A stretch of 64,000 nt of DNA, from contig NC_135717.1 in assembly GCF_964656455.1 (NCBI RefSeq), forward strand, positions 14,712,775-14,776,774, read 5' to 3'. Under the pieces are notes generated by a model. It searched no databases. It saw nothing but the letters and a program-made list of their open reading frames with translations, and had not been told where the DNA came from. A program made the position numbers and the translations under genes. Origin of the DNA: Halichoerus grypus. Taxonomy: Eukaryota > Chordata > Mammalia > Carnivora > Phocidae. This document shows, one piece after another, positions 1-13,059 of this stretch (within the stretch, counting starts at the first letter, position 1; the number at the start of each line of letters is the position of its first letter).

Positions 1-37
1 TCAGATGCTTAAATGACTGAGCCACTCAGGTGCCCCT
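1..37 (-). mobile_element. SINEC, 5' head, cut by window edge
   Basis: Reverse complement of the tRNA-like SINE head (ggggcacctgagtggctcag). Only the first 37 bases of the element are inside the window. Confidence 0.85.
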
Positions 38-375
38 GGACTCTGTATTTTAATCTATTGTTTAGGATTTTACACCCATTGCTAATGAGTGAAAATGCAC
101 TGCAATTTTTGTTTTTCATGCTGTTCTCTGGGCTGGTATCAAGGTTACACTAGTTTCTTAAAATTAGTTTACAAGTGTTCCCTTTTTCTTTGCTTTCTGG
201 AGAATTCCTTTTCCTTGAATGTTTGCTAGAACTTACTTATAAAACCATGTAGGTCTGGTTTCTTTTTGATAATGGTTTGTAACTACTAATTCCATTACTG
301 CAATGATTACAAAAGTACTCACGATGACATCCTTCTTGAATTACTTTTGAAAAATCTAAATTTACAAGGAATTTA

Positions 376-632
376 GAAATTGGGAACAGGCTAATGATTT
401 CCAGGGATTAGGAACGGGGAGGGCAAAGGAGTAGGTGTGGCTATCAAGGGGTAACAAAAAGGAGCCTTTTGGTGATGGAAAAAGTCTGTATTTTGATTGT
501 GGTTTTAGATATGCAATTCTAAACATATGATAAAATTGTACAGAACTATATACATACACCCACCACACAAATGAGTACATTTAAAACTGATGAAATCTGA
601 ATAAACTCCGTAGATTTTTTTAAAATAAATAA
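376..632 (+). mobile_element. Truncated L1 3'-UTR fragment with TSD
   Basis: Contains typical old-L1 3'-UTR text (ggtgatggaaaaagtctgta, gaactatatacatacaccc, aaaactgatgaaatctgaat) and an A-rich end. The 12-bp direct repeat acaaggaattta flanks it at 364-375 and 633-644. Confidence 0.75.
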
Positions 633-969
633 ACAAGGAATTTAATTTTTCCAAATTTTCAAATATTCATTAAATAAACAAATACTAACTAATTAGAAGA
701 TTAAATCTTTGAGGCATCTATAATTATATATCCTCTTTCATTAGTTAATATTGTTTATTCCCTCTTTTTTTGATCTTACACATGTAATTTTAGATAAAAC
801 TTCTACCAATTTCAATTGTATTTGTTGATAATATTGCCATACACCATACCACATAATCACCAGTTCTTTAAGATTTTGGTCTTTAGTCCGTTTATTTGCT
901 ATTTATCTTCCACCAGTGCAAAAAGAGCACATCAAAAAATTAAGGGGAACAGTTTAAGTTCATTTGCCT

Positions 970-1955
970 TAAAATAACTACAAAGCATATCCAGGTCAAA
1001 AAGTAAAAAACCAACAGAGTGAAAAGTAACCTATGAAATGGGCAAAGATATTTACAAACTAGATGTTAGATAAGGGGTTAATATCCAAAATATATATAGA
1101 ATCCCATTAACTCAACAGCAAATAATAACTCAATTTTAAAATGGGCAATGGACTTGACATTTCTCCAAAGAAGACCTACAAATGACCAACAGGTATATCA
1201 AAAGATGCTCAACATCATTAATCATCAGGGAAATGCAAAGCAAAATCACAGTAAGATACCACCTCATACCCATTGCTATGGCCATAATCAGAAAAAATAA
1301 TAAAAATAAATAAAATAACACATGTTGGCAAGCATATGGAGAAATGAGAACCCTTATGCACTATTAGAAATGCAAAATGGTATAGCCACTATAGAAAGCA
1401 GTCTAGAAGTTTCTAAAAATAATTAAAAAGAGAATACCATATGATACAGCAATCCCACTTCTGTGTCTTTTTCTAAAAGATTTAAAAACAGAATCTCAAA
1501 AGAGATACATCCACTCCCAGGTTTATTGCAGTATTATTAACCAAGATGTGTGAATAAAGAAAACGTGGTACATACATACAATGGAATATTATTCAGCCTT
1601 AAAAAGGAAGGAAATACTGCCATATGTGACAACGTGGATTAACCTGAGAGACATTATGCTAAAATGAGATAAGCCGTAGGAGGACAAATACTGCATGATA
1701 CCACTTACATGGAGCTTATAAAATAGTCAAACACACAGAGGCAAAGAGCAGAATGGTGGTTGCCAGGGGCTACAGGAGTGGGAAATGGGGAATTGCTATT
1801 TAACAAATATAAAGTTTCAGTTATGTAAGATTCAAGTTCTAGAGAGCTGCTAGACAACATTATGATGAACAATACTGTACTGTACACTTAAAATTTTGTT
1901 AAGAGAGCAGATCTCATGTTAGGTGTTCTTACCACAGCAATAAAAATAGTAAAAT
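970..1955 (+). mobile_element. L1 3' end (ORF2 C-terminus and 3' UTR)
   Basis: The ORF2 tail is recognisable from atgggcaatggacttgaca through aatattattcagccttaaa. It is followed by an L1MA/L1MB-type 3' UTR ending ggtgttcttaccacagcaat and an A-rich tail. Frames are heavily broken. Confidence 0.88.
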
Positions 1956-2429
1956 ATTACTTTGGGGCAAAATTATATTACAATCCTACTACACACAGAG
2001 AATGAGGAAATTTTTGTGGAAGGTAAACACCTTAGTAATTACTTTAAAGACAAAGGCCCTTTAAGCGTATTTCTTTCCTGCTTCCCAAACAATGATTTAA
2101 TTTAGCACATTAAGATCTGGTTCTACATCTATATGCACTTTGATATGAAAAGATCTCTACAAAGTAGGAGCAAAAAAAGCAAGGCATAGAATACTATAAA
2201 GCAGCCTGCCACTTGTGTGTGTGCATATACAAAGACACATACACACCCACAAATCTATTCACACATGTGTAGCATATCTCTGAAAACCTAAGTGACTGGA
2301 AGACAAGAATGAAAAAAGGACAATTTTCACAGTATTATATATTTTGAACTTTCATTTACGCAAGGGTGACCTTTCAAACTACATTTAAAATATATTTGAA
2401 AAGCTTCTGTTTACTACTCAAGCAAAGCT

Positions 2430-2985
2430 TTTTTAACAGCTTTATTGAAATATAATTCACATACCATAAAATTCCATTTAAAGTGCACAATCCAACAGCT
2501 TCTAGTATATTCACAGAGTTGTGCATCCATCGCTACAAATCAATGTTAGAATATTTTTGTCATGCCCAAAAAGAAATCCTGCTCCCCTTAGCTATCACTC
2601 TTCAATCCACACATACACCCAGGCCCTAAGCAACCAATGATCTACTTCCTGTCTCTATAGGTTTCTCTATTCAAGACATTTTATAGAAATATGATCATAC
2701 TATTTATGGTTTTTTGTGACTGGCTTCTTTCACTTAGCAGCATGTTTTCAAGGTTCATCATATTGTACTATGTATCACTACTTCATTCCTTTTTATTTCC
2801 AAATAATATTCCATTGGGTGGACATTTTGTTTATCCATTCATCAGTTGATGAACATTTCATTTATTTCCAATTTGGGTATATTATTACCTTTTCATGTGT
2901 TTATTGGACTTTTGTATATCTTCTCTGGAGAACTCTGCTCAGATCCTTTGCCTATTTTTGTAATCACGTTATTTGTTCAAGAAAG
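2430..2985 (-). mobile_element. L1M 3' end, antisense
   Basis: Begins agctttattgaaatataatt and runs through ccaaataatattccattggg to cagatcctttgcctattttt, the reverse complement of an old mammalian L1 3' end. Confidence 0.88.
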
Positions 2986-3217
2986 ATAAAACTCTTAATT
3001 TGAAATTTCAAAGTACAAAATTTTCACTTACATAAACAAAAAACAGGAGACAAACTGGTAAATTTGGGCTATCTATACATATAGCACTCAACAAATCGTT
3101 CTGAAAATTAACAGAACACAATAATATTTTATCTATCTATAACCATCTGCTACCCATATTATCCAAATAAAGTTAAAGAAATTCGTTTGGGGAAACTCAC
3201 ACCTGCACATCATACTC

Positions 3218-3346
3218 AGTTTAAAGCACTTTCACATGCACCATCTCCCTCAAGCAATTAAGCCTCACAGCAACCTTGTAAGGAAGGTATTACTGTTTTA
3301 TTTTAGTTAGGAAACTGAGGCTCAGAGGCTATTTTTAAGAACCTGT
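3218..3346 (-). mobile_element. MIR SINE, antisense
   Basis: The run cctcacagcaaccttgtaag ... aggaaactgaggctcagag is the reverse complement of the MIR core and 3' part. Confidence 0.85.
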
Positions 3347-3578
3347 AAAATGAAACAAAGATAAATAAAACATTCACATAAGCATTTAAGTCAATTTTTC
3401 TCGGCCTTTTCTAACATGTGTATTAGATTATTTATAATCAAAACGGATGGTGAATTCTAATCTTAAAGTTAGTGTATTAGTACTTCTTCATCAGAAGCTA
3501 TGGTAAGTGAAACCTCTCCATTTACTTTTATCTAAAATCTCATTAATGAATTTATTAAGTACATCATTGGCTTTTTTA

Positions 3579-3808
3579 TTTTTATTTATTTATTTTTTTT
3601 AATAAAGGATCCTTTTTTTTTTTTAAGATTTTATTTATTTATTTGAGAGAGAGAATGAGAGAGAGAGAGCATGAGAGGGGGAGGGTCAGTGGGAGAAGCA
3701 GACTCCCTGCTGAGCAGGGAGCCCGATGCGGGACTCGATCCTGGGACTCCAGGATCATGACCTGAGCCGAAGGCAGTCGCTTAACCAACTGAGCCACCCA
3801 GGCGCCCG
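3579..3808 (-). mobile_element. SINEC, full length, antisense
   Basis: T-rich tail, (GA)-rich segment, then the reverse complement of the tRNA-like head ending ggcgccc. The 16-bp TSD atcattggctttttta lies at 3563-3578 and 3809-3824. It is of the subtype with ctgagcagggagcccgatg. Confidence 0.95.
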
Positions 3809-3835
3809 ATCATTGGCTTTTTTAAAACCTGGGTA

Positions 3836-3980
3836 GGGGTACCAGGATGGTTAGTCAGTTAAGTGTCCGACTCTTGGTTTTGGCTCAGGTCACACGGAGT
3901 CTGCTTGAGATTCTCTCTCCCTCTCCTTTTGCCCTTCCTGCTCATTCTCTCTCTCAAATAAATAAATAAATTTTCAAAAA
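3836..3980 (+). mobile_element. SINEC, old copy with internal deletion
   Basis: Diverged head (ggttagtcagttaagtgtcc), cttggttttggctcaggtca, then a jump to the C/T-rich part and an (AAAT) tail. The middle of the element is missing. Confidence 0.8.
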
Positions 3981-4467
3981 AAATTAAAATTAAAATTAAA
4001 AAAGGGGTAAATTTTACTGCCTCAGAATCTAAAGGACTGCATTATTGGCTATAAACAGGTAACACAGGTAAGGGGTATTACCCACTAAATCCTGTTACTT
4101 CCTTTGAATCCTGACTTTCCAAAAAAAAAAAAAAACAAACAAACAACAACAAATCCACATACAACTACTTATGTCAAGAATCTTAGGGAGAGATTAGAAG
4201 AGATTGTAAAATGTGATACAATGAGAACTAGGACACAAAGCACTTGATTCTTTCTCCTACAAGCTAAGTATAATGTGATCCAATATTTCAGTCCACATAC
4301 TCACACGGCTTTTGTTTGGCAAATGTTCATCCTATAATATTTTAAGTTTCATAAGCACAGATTCTATCACTAAAAAGGAGATGTGCTGTATCATTTTATT
4401 TCAACGCCATCACATTCCAGCAGTACCCTTGACTGAAAAAGCACCTGTGGACCACTGCACACAGGAC

Positions 4468-4697
4468 TTGTCAACCTCAGCACAACGGACATTTTGGACT
4501 GGATAATTCTTTGTTGTGCAGGTTTGTTCTGTGCATTATAAGATGTTTAAGAGCATCACTGACCTCTGCCCACTAGATGCCAGAAACATCTCCCTCAGCT
4601 TTAACAATCAAAAATGCTTCCAGACATTGTCAAATGGCCAAGGTTTCCCCACAGAGGGAAAAAATAGCAATTTGCTCCAGTTGAAAACCACTGATTT
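4468..4697 (-). mobile_element. MER5A, hAT-Charlie DNA element
   Basis: Near-complete reverse complement of the MER5A consensus: gtcaacctcagcacaacgg, ctttgttgtgcaggtttgt, cccactagatgccag, ccagacattgtcaaatggcc, gttgaaaaccactg. Confidence 0.9.
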
Positions 4698-4877
4698 AAC
4701 CGGATGTCCAAAGAGATACTTTTCAGGTTTGCTTGTTTGTTTTCTACTCTATCCCTGGATAACTAGAAAAGGAAATACATGTATTCCCTTTAATAGAAGA
4801 CAATGAAAATTTAATATGAGATGATGGTATTATGGCTATATTCTTTTTTAAAAGGTCTTATTTTTTATATTATCTGT

Positions 4878-5068
4878 CACCTGAAGTATGTACTGACAGA
4901 ACAATATCACGGCTGGGATCTGCATCAAAATAGTGAGGACTGGGGTAGATAAATGGAACATGACTGGCTTTGTGTTAATAAAATGTACACAAAGGTTCAT
5001 TATACTATTTATTCTATCTATATTCAAAAAACTCTGTAGTCGAAGTTTTAAAAAAAGGAACCCCACAC
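4878..5068 (+). mobile_element. Old L1-type 3' end
   Basis: Contains ctgggatctgcatcaaaata, then ggttcattatactatttatt, and an A-rich end. This is the text of an old mammalian L1 3' UTR whose subfamily I cannot fix. Confidence 0.6.
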
Positions 5069-5129
5069 AGATCTCAGTGCACCAAAGGATTACAGTTCAA
5101 GAAAACAACAGTTAACTGAATGCCTGTAA

Positions 5130-6837
5130 AGAAATGCTGGGAGACAGAGTTCTGGGCAAGTCAAAGCACTGAAAAGCACTCACATACACCAGGGAATAAA
5201 GAAAGCCTAACACATGCCCAGACAGAATTCATGCTAAGAAAAGCCCTGAGAAGACACTAAACTTTCACCTACAACTGATTTTCAGGCTCAGCACAAATAG
5301 GAAGTGAAGGCAAAGGCAAGGTTGTCAATAGTCTGGCCAAGCTTTGAAGGAATGCCCCAAAACACAGTCAATCTGCAAAGACTGGGGAAGGGCTTTTATT
5401 CCTCCATTTTTCTTTGGCTCCACGTGCTCAAGGAAATCTTGGGCAACACATTCTCTGGCCACTAAAACACAGGCTTCACAGACAATACACAACACAGAAT
5501 AGAGTCTGTACAAAAGTGGTCTAGAAAACTCACTAAGCAAACAAACAACTAAAACCCAGAGCAAGCAAAAAAACAAACCTGAAGAATGGGAAGAATCCGA
5601 TTCCCAGAGTTAGCACATCACAACATCCAAAATGTGAAGTTCTCAATAAACATTACAAAGCATATGAAGAAACAAGAAAAGTATGACCCATTCACAGAAG
5701 AAAATAATAAAAACTGTCCCTGAAGCACAAACATCACACTTACTAGAAAAACACTAAATCAATTGTCTCAAACATGCTCAGAGAGCTGAAGGAAACCAAG
5801 AAAAATGTCTCAACAAATACAGAATTATCAATTAAGAGACACAAATGATAAAAAAGAAACCAAGTTTTAGAACTAAAAAGTATAATAACTGAAATGAAAA
5901 ATTCATTAGAGGGTTGTGATAGCAGACTGAGCAGGCTTAGAGAAGAAAGAATCAGTAAACTTGAAGATATGTCAATCATCCAGTGTGAGGAGCAGGAAAA
6001 GAAAAAATATGAAGAAAAGTGCACACAGACTTATGGACCTGTGTGACACCATCAAGAATACCAACACTGGTTTAATGGAAGTCCCAAAATGAAAGGGAGA
6101 AAGGGGAAGAAAGAATACGTGAAGAAATAATGGTTATGGTTAAAAACTTCCAAATTAGATAAAAGACATGAATTTACACATCCAACAAGCTCAAGGAACT
6201 CAAACAGAATAAATTCAAAGAGAGCCACACCAAGACACATTATAACCAAACTGCTGAAAGACAAAGGATTCAAGAATCTTGAAGGAAGCAAGAGAAGATA
6301 TTCATCACATACAAGGGATCCTCAGTAAGATTAACAGGCAATTTCTCAGCAGAAACCATGGAGGTCAAGAGGCAGTGGGATAACATATTTAAAATGCTAA
6401 AAGGAAAAACAATGTCAATCAAGAATTCCGTATCTCGCAAAACTACTCTTCAAAACTGAAGGAAAGACAAGGCATTTCCAGATGAAGCAAAACTGAGGGA
6501 GTTCATCACTAGTAGATCTGCACTACAAGAAATGCTAAAGGCAGTCCTTAAAGCAGAAATGAAGGGACACTAGATAGATTTGCACCACACAAAGAAATAC
6601 AGAACATAAAGTTTATTACATAGGCAAATACAAAAAAGTCTGCATTACTGAACTTTTTGGACTCTAGCCCTTTTTTCTATACAATTTAAAAGACAAATGT
6701 ATAAAACAATAATCATAAATCTATGTTAATGAGTACGCAATGCATAAAGTTGTGACAACACAAAAAAGGAATGAAGCTTTGTATGAGCAAAGTTTTTGAA
6801 TACTGCTGAACCAAAGGTGGTATTTGTTCAAAATAAA
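5130..6837 (+). mobile_element. Old L1, 5' region and ORF1 remnant
   Basis: ORF1-like text (gaaatgaaaaattcattaga, gacatgaatttacacatcc, ccaagacacattataaccaa, accatggaggtcaagaggc) followed by the inter-ORF region. Many stops and frameshifts. It probably continues at 7673 after a Tigger insertion. Confidence 0.8.
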
Positions 6838-7672
6838 GTCAATCCTCATTATTTGCTGATTCCATATTTGCAAAATTACCTACTTGCTAAAATTTATCTG
6901 TAACCCCAAAATCAATACTTGAGGTCAATATTTGTGGTTATTCATGGTCACTCACAGAGCAGCAAAAAAATCTGAGTTTTTAGTACACACATTCCCAAAT
7001 GAGGTCAAACAAGACAATGTTCTCTTTGCCTTCTTGTTTAAGTTTTCATACTGCAGTCAACTTAATGTCCCATTTTTTGCATTTTGTTAGTGATGTTGCT
7101 ATTTAAAATAGTTCCCAAGCACAGGGCTAAAGTGCTGTGTAGTGTTCTTAAGCACAAGAAGACTATGATGTGCCTTGCAGGGAAAATATGTATGTTAGAT
7201 AAGCTTCATCAGGCATGAATTATAATGCTGTTGGCCATAAGTTCAATGTTAATGAATCAAAAGTATATATAAAATACTTTACACAGGGGCGCCTGGGTGG
7301 CTCAGATGGTTAAGCATCTGCCTTCCGGCTCAGGTCATGATCCCAGAGTCCTGGGATCGAGTCCCACATCGGGCTCCCTGCTAGGCGGGGAGCCTGCTTC
7401 TACCTCTGCCTCTCTCTCCCTCTCTCTCTCTGACTCTCATGAATAAATAAATAAAACATTTAAAAATAAATAAATAAAATAAATAAAATACTTTACACAG
7501 AAGCATATAACAAAGTTATGTACTGGTAAGATGGCAAATATGTTGTGACAAGAGGACTGTAAGAACCTAACCCTTTATTTCCCCTAAAAGTCACAGTTTA
7601 GTATTCGCTAATGCAGCATTCATGCAACTTCACAGAACTACCACAAATAAAGAAAATTAAATGTAGAGTGTT
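6838..7672 (+). mobile_element. Tigger-family (TcMar) DNA transposon, partial, split by a SINE
   Basis: Starts aagtcaatcctcattatttg and ends caaataaagaaaattaaatg. Internal text (agtgctgtgtagtgttctta, gttagataagcttcatcagg, ctaaccctttatttccccta) matches Tigger elements. It interrupts an old L1 and is itself interrupted at 7287-7484. It carries no usable transposase frame. Confidence 0.8.
7287..7484 (+). mobile_element. SINEC inserted in the Tigger element
   Basis: Head gggcgcctgggtggctcag and an (AAAT) tail. The perfect 16-bp TSD aaaatactttacacag lies at 7271-7286 and 7485-7500. Confidence 0.96.
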
Positions 7673-8317
7673 GTAAGTTTAAGAGGTTAGTTTTAATCCC
7701 CAGAGAACTAACCACCAAGAAAATAACTGAAAAATGTACAGAAAGGGAAACAATAATGAAGTCAAATTGTACATAACAAAGAATCAAACACAAAAGAAGG
7801 CAGTAATAAAGTGTGCAACATAAAAGATATAAAACTTATAAAAACAAAGAGCAAAATGTCAATGGATTAAATTATCTAAAATTAAAAGCCAGAGATTGGC
7901 AGAATGGATTAAAAAAAAAAAATCCAACAATATGCTGCCTAAGAGATTCACTTTACATCCAAAGACACAAACAGACAGAAGTGAAAGGAAGAAAAACAAC
8001 ATTTAATGCAAATAGTAACCAAAAGAGAGCTGAGGTAGCTACATTCCTATAACACAAAACCGACTCTAAGTCAAAAACCGTTAGAAAAGACAAGGAAGAA
8101 CATTATATATTGATAAACATGTTAACCCATCAAGAAAATGTTAACAATTATAAGCATATACATACTTAATAAAAGAGCACCAAAATATATGTAACAAATA
8201 TTTATAAGCTAAGAGAAAAACACAGTTCTACATTAATAATTATAAAATTCAAAAACCACATTTTAAATAATGGACAGAACAATTAGGCAGAAGATCAATA
8301 AAGAAATAGTGCATTTG

Positions 8318-8422
8318 TGGAGCACTGGGTGTTACACACAAACAATGAACCATGGAACACTACATCAAAAACTAATGATGTAATGTATGGTGATTAACAT
8401 AACAATAAAAAATTTAAAAAAG
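8318..8422 (+). mobile_element. Young L1, extreme 5' truncation (about 105 bp)
   Basis: Only the last bases of the lineage-specific L1 3' UTR (tggagcactgggtgttacac ... gtatggtgattaacataac) plus an A-rich tail. The 18-bp TSD aaagaaatagtgcatttg lies at 8300-8317 and 8423-8440. Confidence 0.93.
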
Positions 8423-8822
8423 AAAGAAATAGTGCATTTGAACAATATGATAAGCCAATAATGCCTATGACATATACAAAACAATACACCCAAAAAATGT
8501 CAATATACACATTTTCAATTGTATATAGCACATTTTCTAGGATGTACCCTTCGTTAGGCCATAAAACAAGTATCAGTGAATTTTAAAAGACTGAAATCAT
8601 ACAAAATATTTTCTTCAACCACAATGGAATAAAACCAGAAATGAAGAACAGAAAGAAAACTGAAAAATCAACAAATAACAACACATTTAAACAACCAGTG
8701 GATCAAAGAAGAAAACAGGGAAATTACAAAATACTAGAGATGAAGAGAATGTAGCTAAAACAGTGGTCAGAGAGAAATTTATAGTTGTAAACACTCACAT
8801 TTAAAAAAAAAAAAAAAATCAG

Positions 8823-9020
8823 CGGTGCCTGGGTGGCTCAGTTGTTAAGCGTCTGCCTTAGGCTCAGATCATGATCCCAGGGTCCTGGGATCGAGCCCCG
8901 CATCAGACTCCCCACTCCGCAGGAAGCCTGCCTCTCCCCCTCCCACTCCCCCTGCTTGTGTTCCCTCTCTCACTGTGTCTTTCTCTGTCAAATAAATAAA
9001 ATCTTTAAATAAATAAGTAA
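8823..9020 (+). mobile_element. SINEC in old L1 ORF2
   Basis: Head gcggtgcctgggtggctcag, middle ccccactccgcaggaagcct, tail (AAAT)n. An A run precedes it (about 8803-8818). No clear TSD. Confidence 0.93.
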
Positions 9021-10264
9021 ATAAATAATCAATAATCTACCTATACACCATTTAATACTAGAAAATGAGAAGCAAACTAAGCTCAAGGCAGCAAAAGGAA
9101 GGATTTAATAAAGATCAGAATAAAAACAAATGAAACTTGAGAATAGAAAAACATCAGAGAAAAATCAATGAACCCAAAAGTTGGTTCTTGCAAAGATCAA
9201 CAACACTGACAAACCTTTACCTAGATTAAGAAAAAAAAAAAGAAAACTCAAATTAGTAAACTCGGAAATGAAACTTAATACATCACTACCAATCTTACAG
9301 AAATAAAGGATTATGAAAATACTATAAACAACTGTATGCCAACAAATTAGATAAACTAGATGAACAAATTCCTAGAAACATACAAATTCCCAAAACTGAC
9401 TCAAGTAGAAATGGAAAATCTAAACCAACTTACGACAAGTAATTGAATCAGTATTCAAAAACCTCGCTACAAAGAAAAGCCCAAAAACAGGTTTCACTGG
9501 TGAATTCCTCTAATCATTTAAAGAATCAACACCAATTCTTCCCAAACTTTCAAAAATGTAAAAGAGAAGGGAACACTTCCTAACTCATTTTATGAGATTA
9601 GCATTATCCTGATGCCAAAGCCAGACAAATCCATCCTAAGATAAATTTATTTCTCACAAAGGCTTCAGTTTGCAATTCTAAAGTCCTTCACATGCATATA
9701 ACTAAGGTTGAGGTTAATATGTTGTAGATGGTGAGGGCCAGGCCGGGTTTCTTACCGTCAAAGAAAAAAGTTACAAGTAAGCACAAAAGGAATACTAGAA
9801 TGAGCTCTATGATGCTGATAGGAACTGAAGATATCCGTAAAAACTCACGGTTGTGTATTTTAATATACAGCAACAGATACACATATATTTTCTACTTCTA
9901 TCTGCTGAGAGGGCCTAGAAGCACTAACACCCCAATAGAAATGAGCATATCAAGCATCCAAATTTTGGAGTCTAAATATCATTCTTCGATAAGAGGAACT
10001 AGAGTTCCTTAGAAAAGTGGTTGACTCCAAGGCTGGGCAGGAAAAACACAAGATGAACCTGGAACCTCTTCTGGAGTCAGATAATACATAAGTGTTTTAA
10101 ATGAAAGAAAAGACACAGAAGCCAACCCAACAGAGCTATTAATGGCCAAAGCTAGAAAAATATGAGCAATAACGTAAACAATAATAGTATTGGATATTCT
10201 TGAGTCCAAATTAATAATAATAAATTTTAAAATGATTCTTCCTTACAGAAGAATTCCAATTATT

Positions 10265-11010
10265 AAATGTAAAAAAAAATAATCAGTGGAACACCAAAGT
10301 AATAATTTGATGCAAGCAAAATCCACTAATGAATGAAAAATTTAGTGGACAAATGCTTAAAGAGAAACAGCATATTTGCATAGACTCAAAGAATCTTCCC
10401 AAAATATCTATTAATTACACAAAGGGGAAAAAATGTTAAGGTGCAGTTTACACCTTGAAAACCTAGCAGACACTACCTTAATCAAATGATAAAGGTTAAC
10501 TCCACCAGTAATAGGACATAATGATATCATGTATCCCTTAATAGGACCTGCTGAAAAGGTCACATCACTTCTATGGTAGTCTTCCCAAAATCCGTAACTT
10601 CAATCTAACCATGAGAAAACATTAGACAAAATGTCTGACCAGTACTCTTCAAAGGTGTTGAGGTTATGAAAAACAAGGACAGACTGAAGAACTGTGGCAG
10701 ACAACAGAAAACTGAAGAGATATAACAACTAAATGTGATGTGGGACCCAAAACTGCACTCTGAAAGAAAAAGGATATTAGTGGGAAAACTGATGAAACTC
10801 AAATAGTTTCCAGTTTAATTAATAGCATTGCATCAATGTTAATTTCTTTTTGATTATTTTTGACAATTGTTTTGATAATTGTTCTATAGCTAAGTAAGGT
10901 CTTACTCAACATTAGGGAAAGTTAGGTGAAAAATATACAGAAATTCTACTATCTTTGTAACTCTTCTGTATATCCAGAATTATTTCAAAACAAAAAGTTT
11001 ATGCCTGTAA
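10265..11010 (+). mobile_element. Old LINE-1-like 3' end
   Basis: The run ctaaccatgagaaaacatta, ggttatgaaaaacaaggaca, tagttaatagcattgcatc-like text and the end ctttgtaactcttctgtata ... aaacaaaaagttt follows an old mammalian L1 3'-UTR pattern. Subfamily uncertain. Confidence 0.55.
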
Positions 11011-11644
11011 GACTTTAATGACAGAGCAAGAGTCTTATATTTTAAAAAATAAAAACAGGATAAAAAAACAGAAAGTAGAGAATGATTTCAACCATGTTTT
11101 TGAAAAAATAAGATGACTTAGGGGAAAAAAAAAAAGAGAGAAAGAAAGCAAATACTCCAAAGCATTAACGATGATTTGTCTGGATTCTGGAATTATAGAT
11201 AGTTGTTTCTCTTCATATTTTTGGTATTTTCTAAAAGCTTCTATAATAAGCATGGATTACTTTTATGATCAATGATATAAAACCACTTTAAAAAAAGAAT
11301 TATAGCTCTTGTACCAATATGATAGATAAATTAAGAAATGGCTTAGGCTGGCAAGTATTAAATCATTTTGGTTGCTAAAGGGTGAAATATTGATAATCTA
11401 AAATGGAATCAGACATACAAATGGATACAGTGAGTTAGAGAAAGAAGAGTTTTTCAGCCTAAGCCACTGGATAGCTAATGGTTAGAGGTTAACAGAGAGC
11501 ATAATAAATTCCACTGTGGACAAATCGAGCTTAAAGTACCTGTGGATCATCTAAGAGAATATATCCAACAGACAACTGCATACAGAGGATGAAAACTCAG
11601 AAGGGAGACTAGGGCTAGAGACAAAGAATATAAAAAGGTGTTTG

Positions 11645-11844
11645 GGGCACCTGGGTGGCTCAGTCGGTTAAGCGTCCAACTCTTGATTTTGGCTCAATTC
11701 AAGATCTCAGGGTTGTGAGACAGAGCCCTGCATCCAGCCCTGTGCTGGGTGTGAAGCCTGCTTACGATTCTCTCTCTCCCTCTCCGTCTGCCCCTCCCCC
11801 CCAGCTCACAAGTTCTCTCTCTAAACAAAACAAAACAAAAAAAC
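11645..11844 (+). mobile_element. SINEC, older subtype
   Basis: Has ccaactcttgattttggctc and gatctcagggttgtgagac, features of the older subtype, and a CAAAA-rich tail. Imperfect TSD aagaatataaa at 11624 and 11845. Confidence 0.93.
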
Positions 11845-12019
11845 AAGAATATAAAGATGTCAAACTACAGGTATTTAATGAAACCACAGAGATGGTTTAC
11901 TTCTCCTACCATTATAACACAAAGCAATAAAAGAAAGCCAAGGACAAAATTAGAGAGAATTCATCAGGCAAAGAATGAGCCAAACAACTAAAGAGGAAAT
12001 TAAAAACTAACTGTCAAAG

Positions 12020-13045
12020 GACTGGGAGAAAACACTAGAAGAGACTGGTGTGTCAGGTAAGGGGTTAATATCCAAAATATATAAATAACTTATACAATTA
12101 AACACCAGAAAGCAAATAATCTGATTTAAAATGGGCAAAGGATCCGAACAGACATTTTTCAAAAGGAGACATACTGATGGCCAACAGACACATGAAAAGA
12201 TGTTCAACATCAATCATCAAGGAAATGCAAATCAAAACCACAATGATATCACCTAACACCTGTCAGAATAGCTAGAACAAAAAAGACAAGAAATAACAAG
12301 TGTTGGCAAGGATATGGAGAAAAAGAACCCCTTGTGCACAGCTGATGGGAATATAAGTTGGTACAGCCACAGTGGAAAACAGTATGGAGGTTACCCAAAA
12401 AATTATAAATAGAATTACCATATGATCCAAAATTCCACTACTGGGTATTTACCCAAAGAAAACAAAAAGATATATGTACCACTGTTTATTGCAGCATTAC
12501 TTATAATAACCATGATATGAAAGCAGCCCAAGTGTCCACTAATAGATGGATGGATAAGAAGATGTAGTACATACGTACAGTGGAATATTACTCAGCCCTA
12601 AAAACGAATGAGACATTCCCACGTGTGACAGACAACTCAGATGGACCTAGAGAGTATCAGGCTACGTGCAATAAGGCAGACAGAGACGGACTAAGATTAC
12701 CCTATGACTTCACTTATATGTGTAATCAAAAAACAAAACTAATGAATAAACAAAGAAACAAAGAGAATCAGAACTATAAATACAGAGAACTGATGGTTAC
12801 CAGAAGGGGAGAGGGATGGGAAATGGGCAAAATGGGTGAAAGGGAGTGAGAGACATAGGCTTCCAGTTACCGAATGAATGTCGTAAGAATAAAAGGTAAA
12901 GTATAGGGAACAGAGTCAAGTGCACTGTAATAGTGTTGTACGGTAACAGATGAGAGCTACACTTGTTGAATCACCATGTCGCACACCTGAAACTACCATG
13001 TATGTCAACTATATTCAAAAAAATAATAATTTAAAAAATAACTAA
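12020..13045 (+). mobile_element. L1 3' end (ORF2 C-terminus and 3' UTR)
   Basis: Runs from gggttaatatccaaaatata through the ORF2 C-terminal text (atgggcaaaggatccgaaca, gtggaatattactcagccct) to a 3' UTR with acttgttgaatcaccatgtc and cacacctgaaactaccatgt. It appears to be inserted into another L1 remnant that resumes near 13060. Confidence 0.88.
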
Positions 13046-13059
13046 TCAAAATCTATGGA

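Larger units (their letters stand above)
7673..9630 (+). mobile_element. Old L1, ORF2 endonuclease and start of RT, decayed
   Basis: Recognisable segments include gccagagattggcagaatgg, gcaaatagtaaccaaaagag, catcagagaaaaatcaatga and ttagcattatcctgatgcc. The frame is broken throughout. It continues the L1 cut by the Tigger and carries a small young L1 (8318-8422) and a SINEC (8823-9020). Confidence 0.82.

Noticed and set aside
9688..9882. Hydrophobic 64-codon frame on the minus strand
   Set aside because: No recognisable family, no splice or start context, and low-complexity composition within AT-rich intron. Treated as chance.
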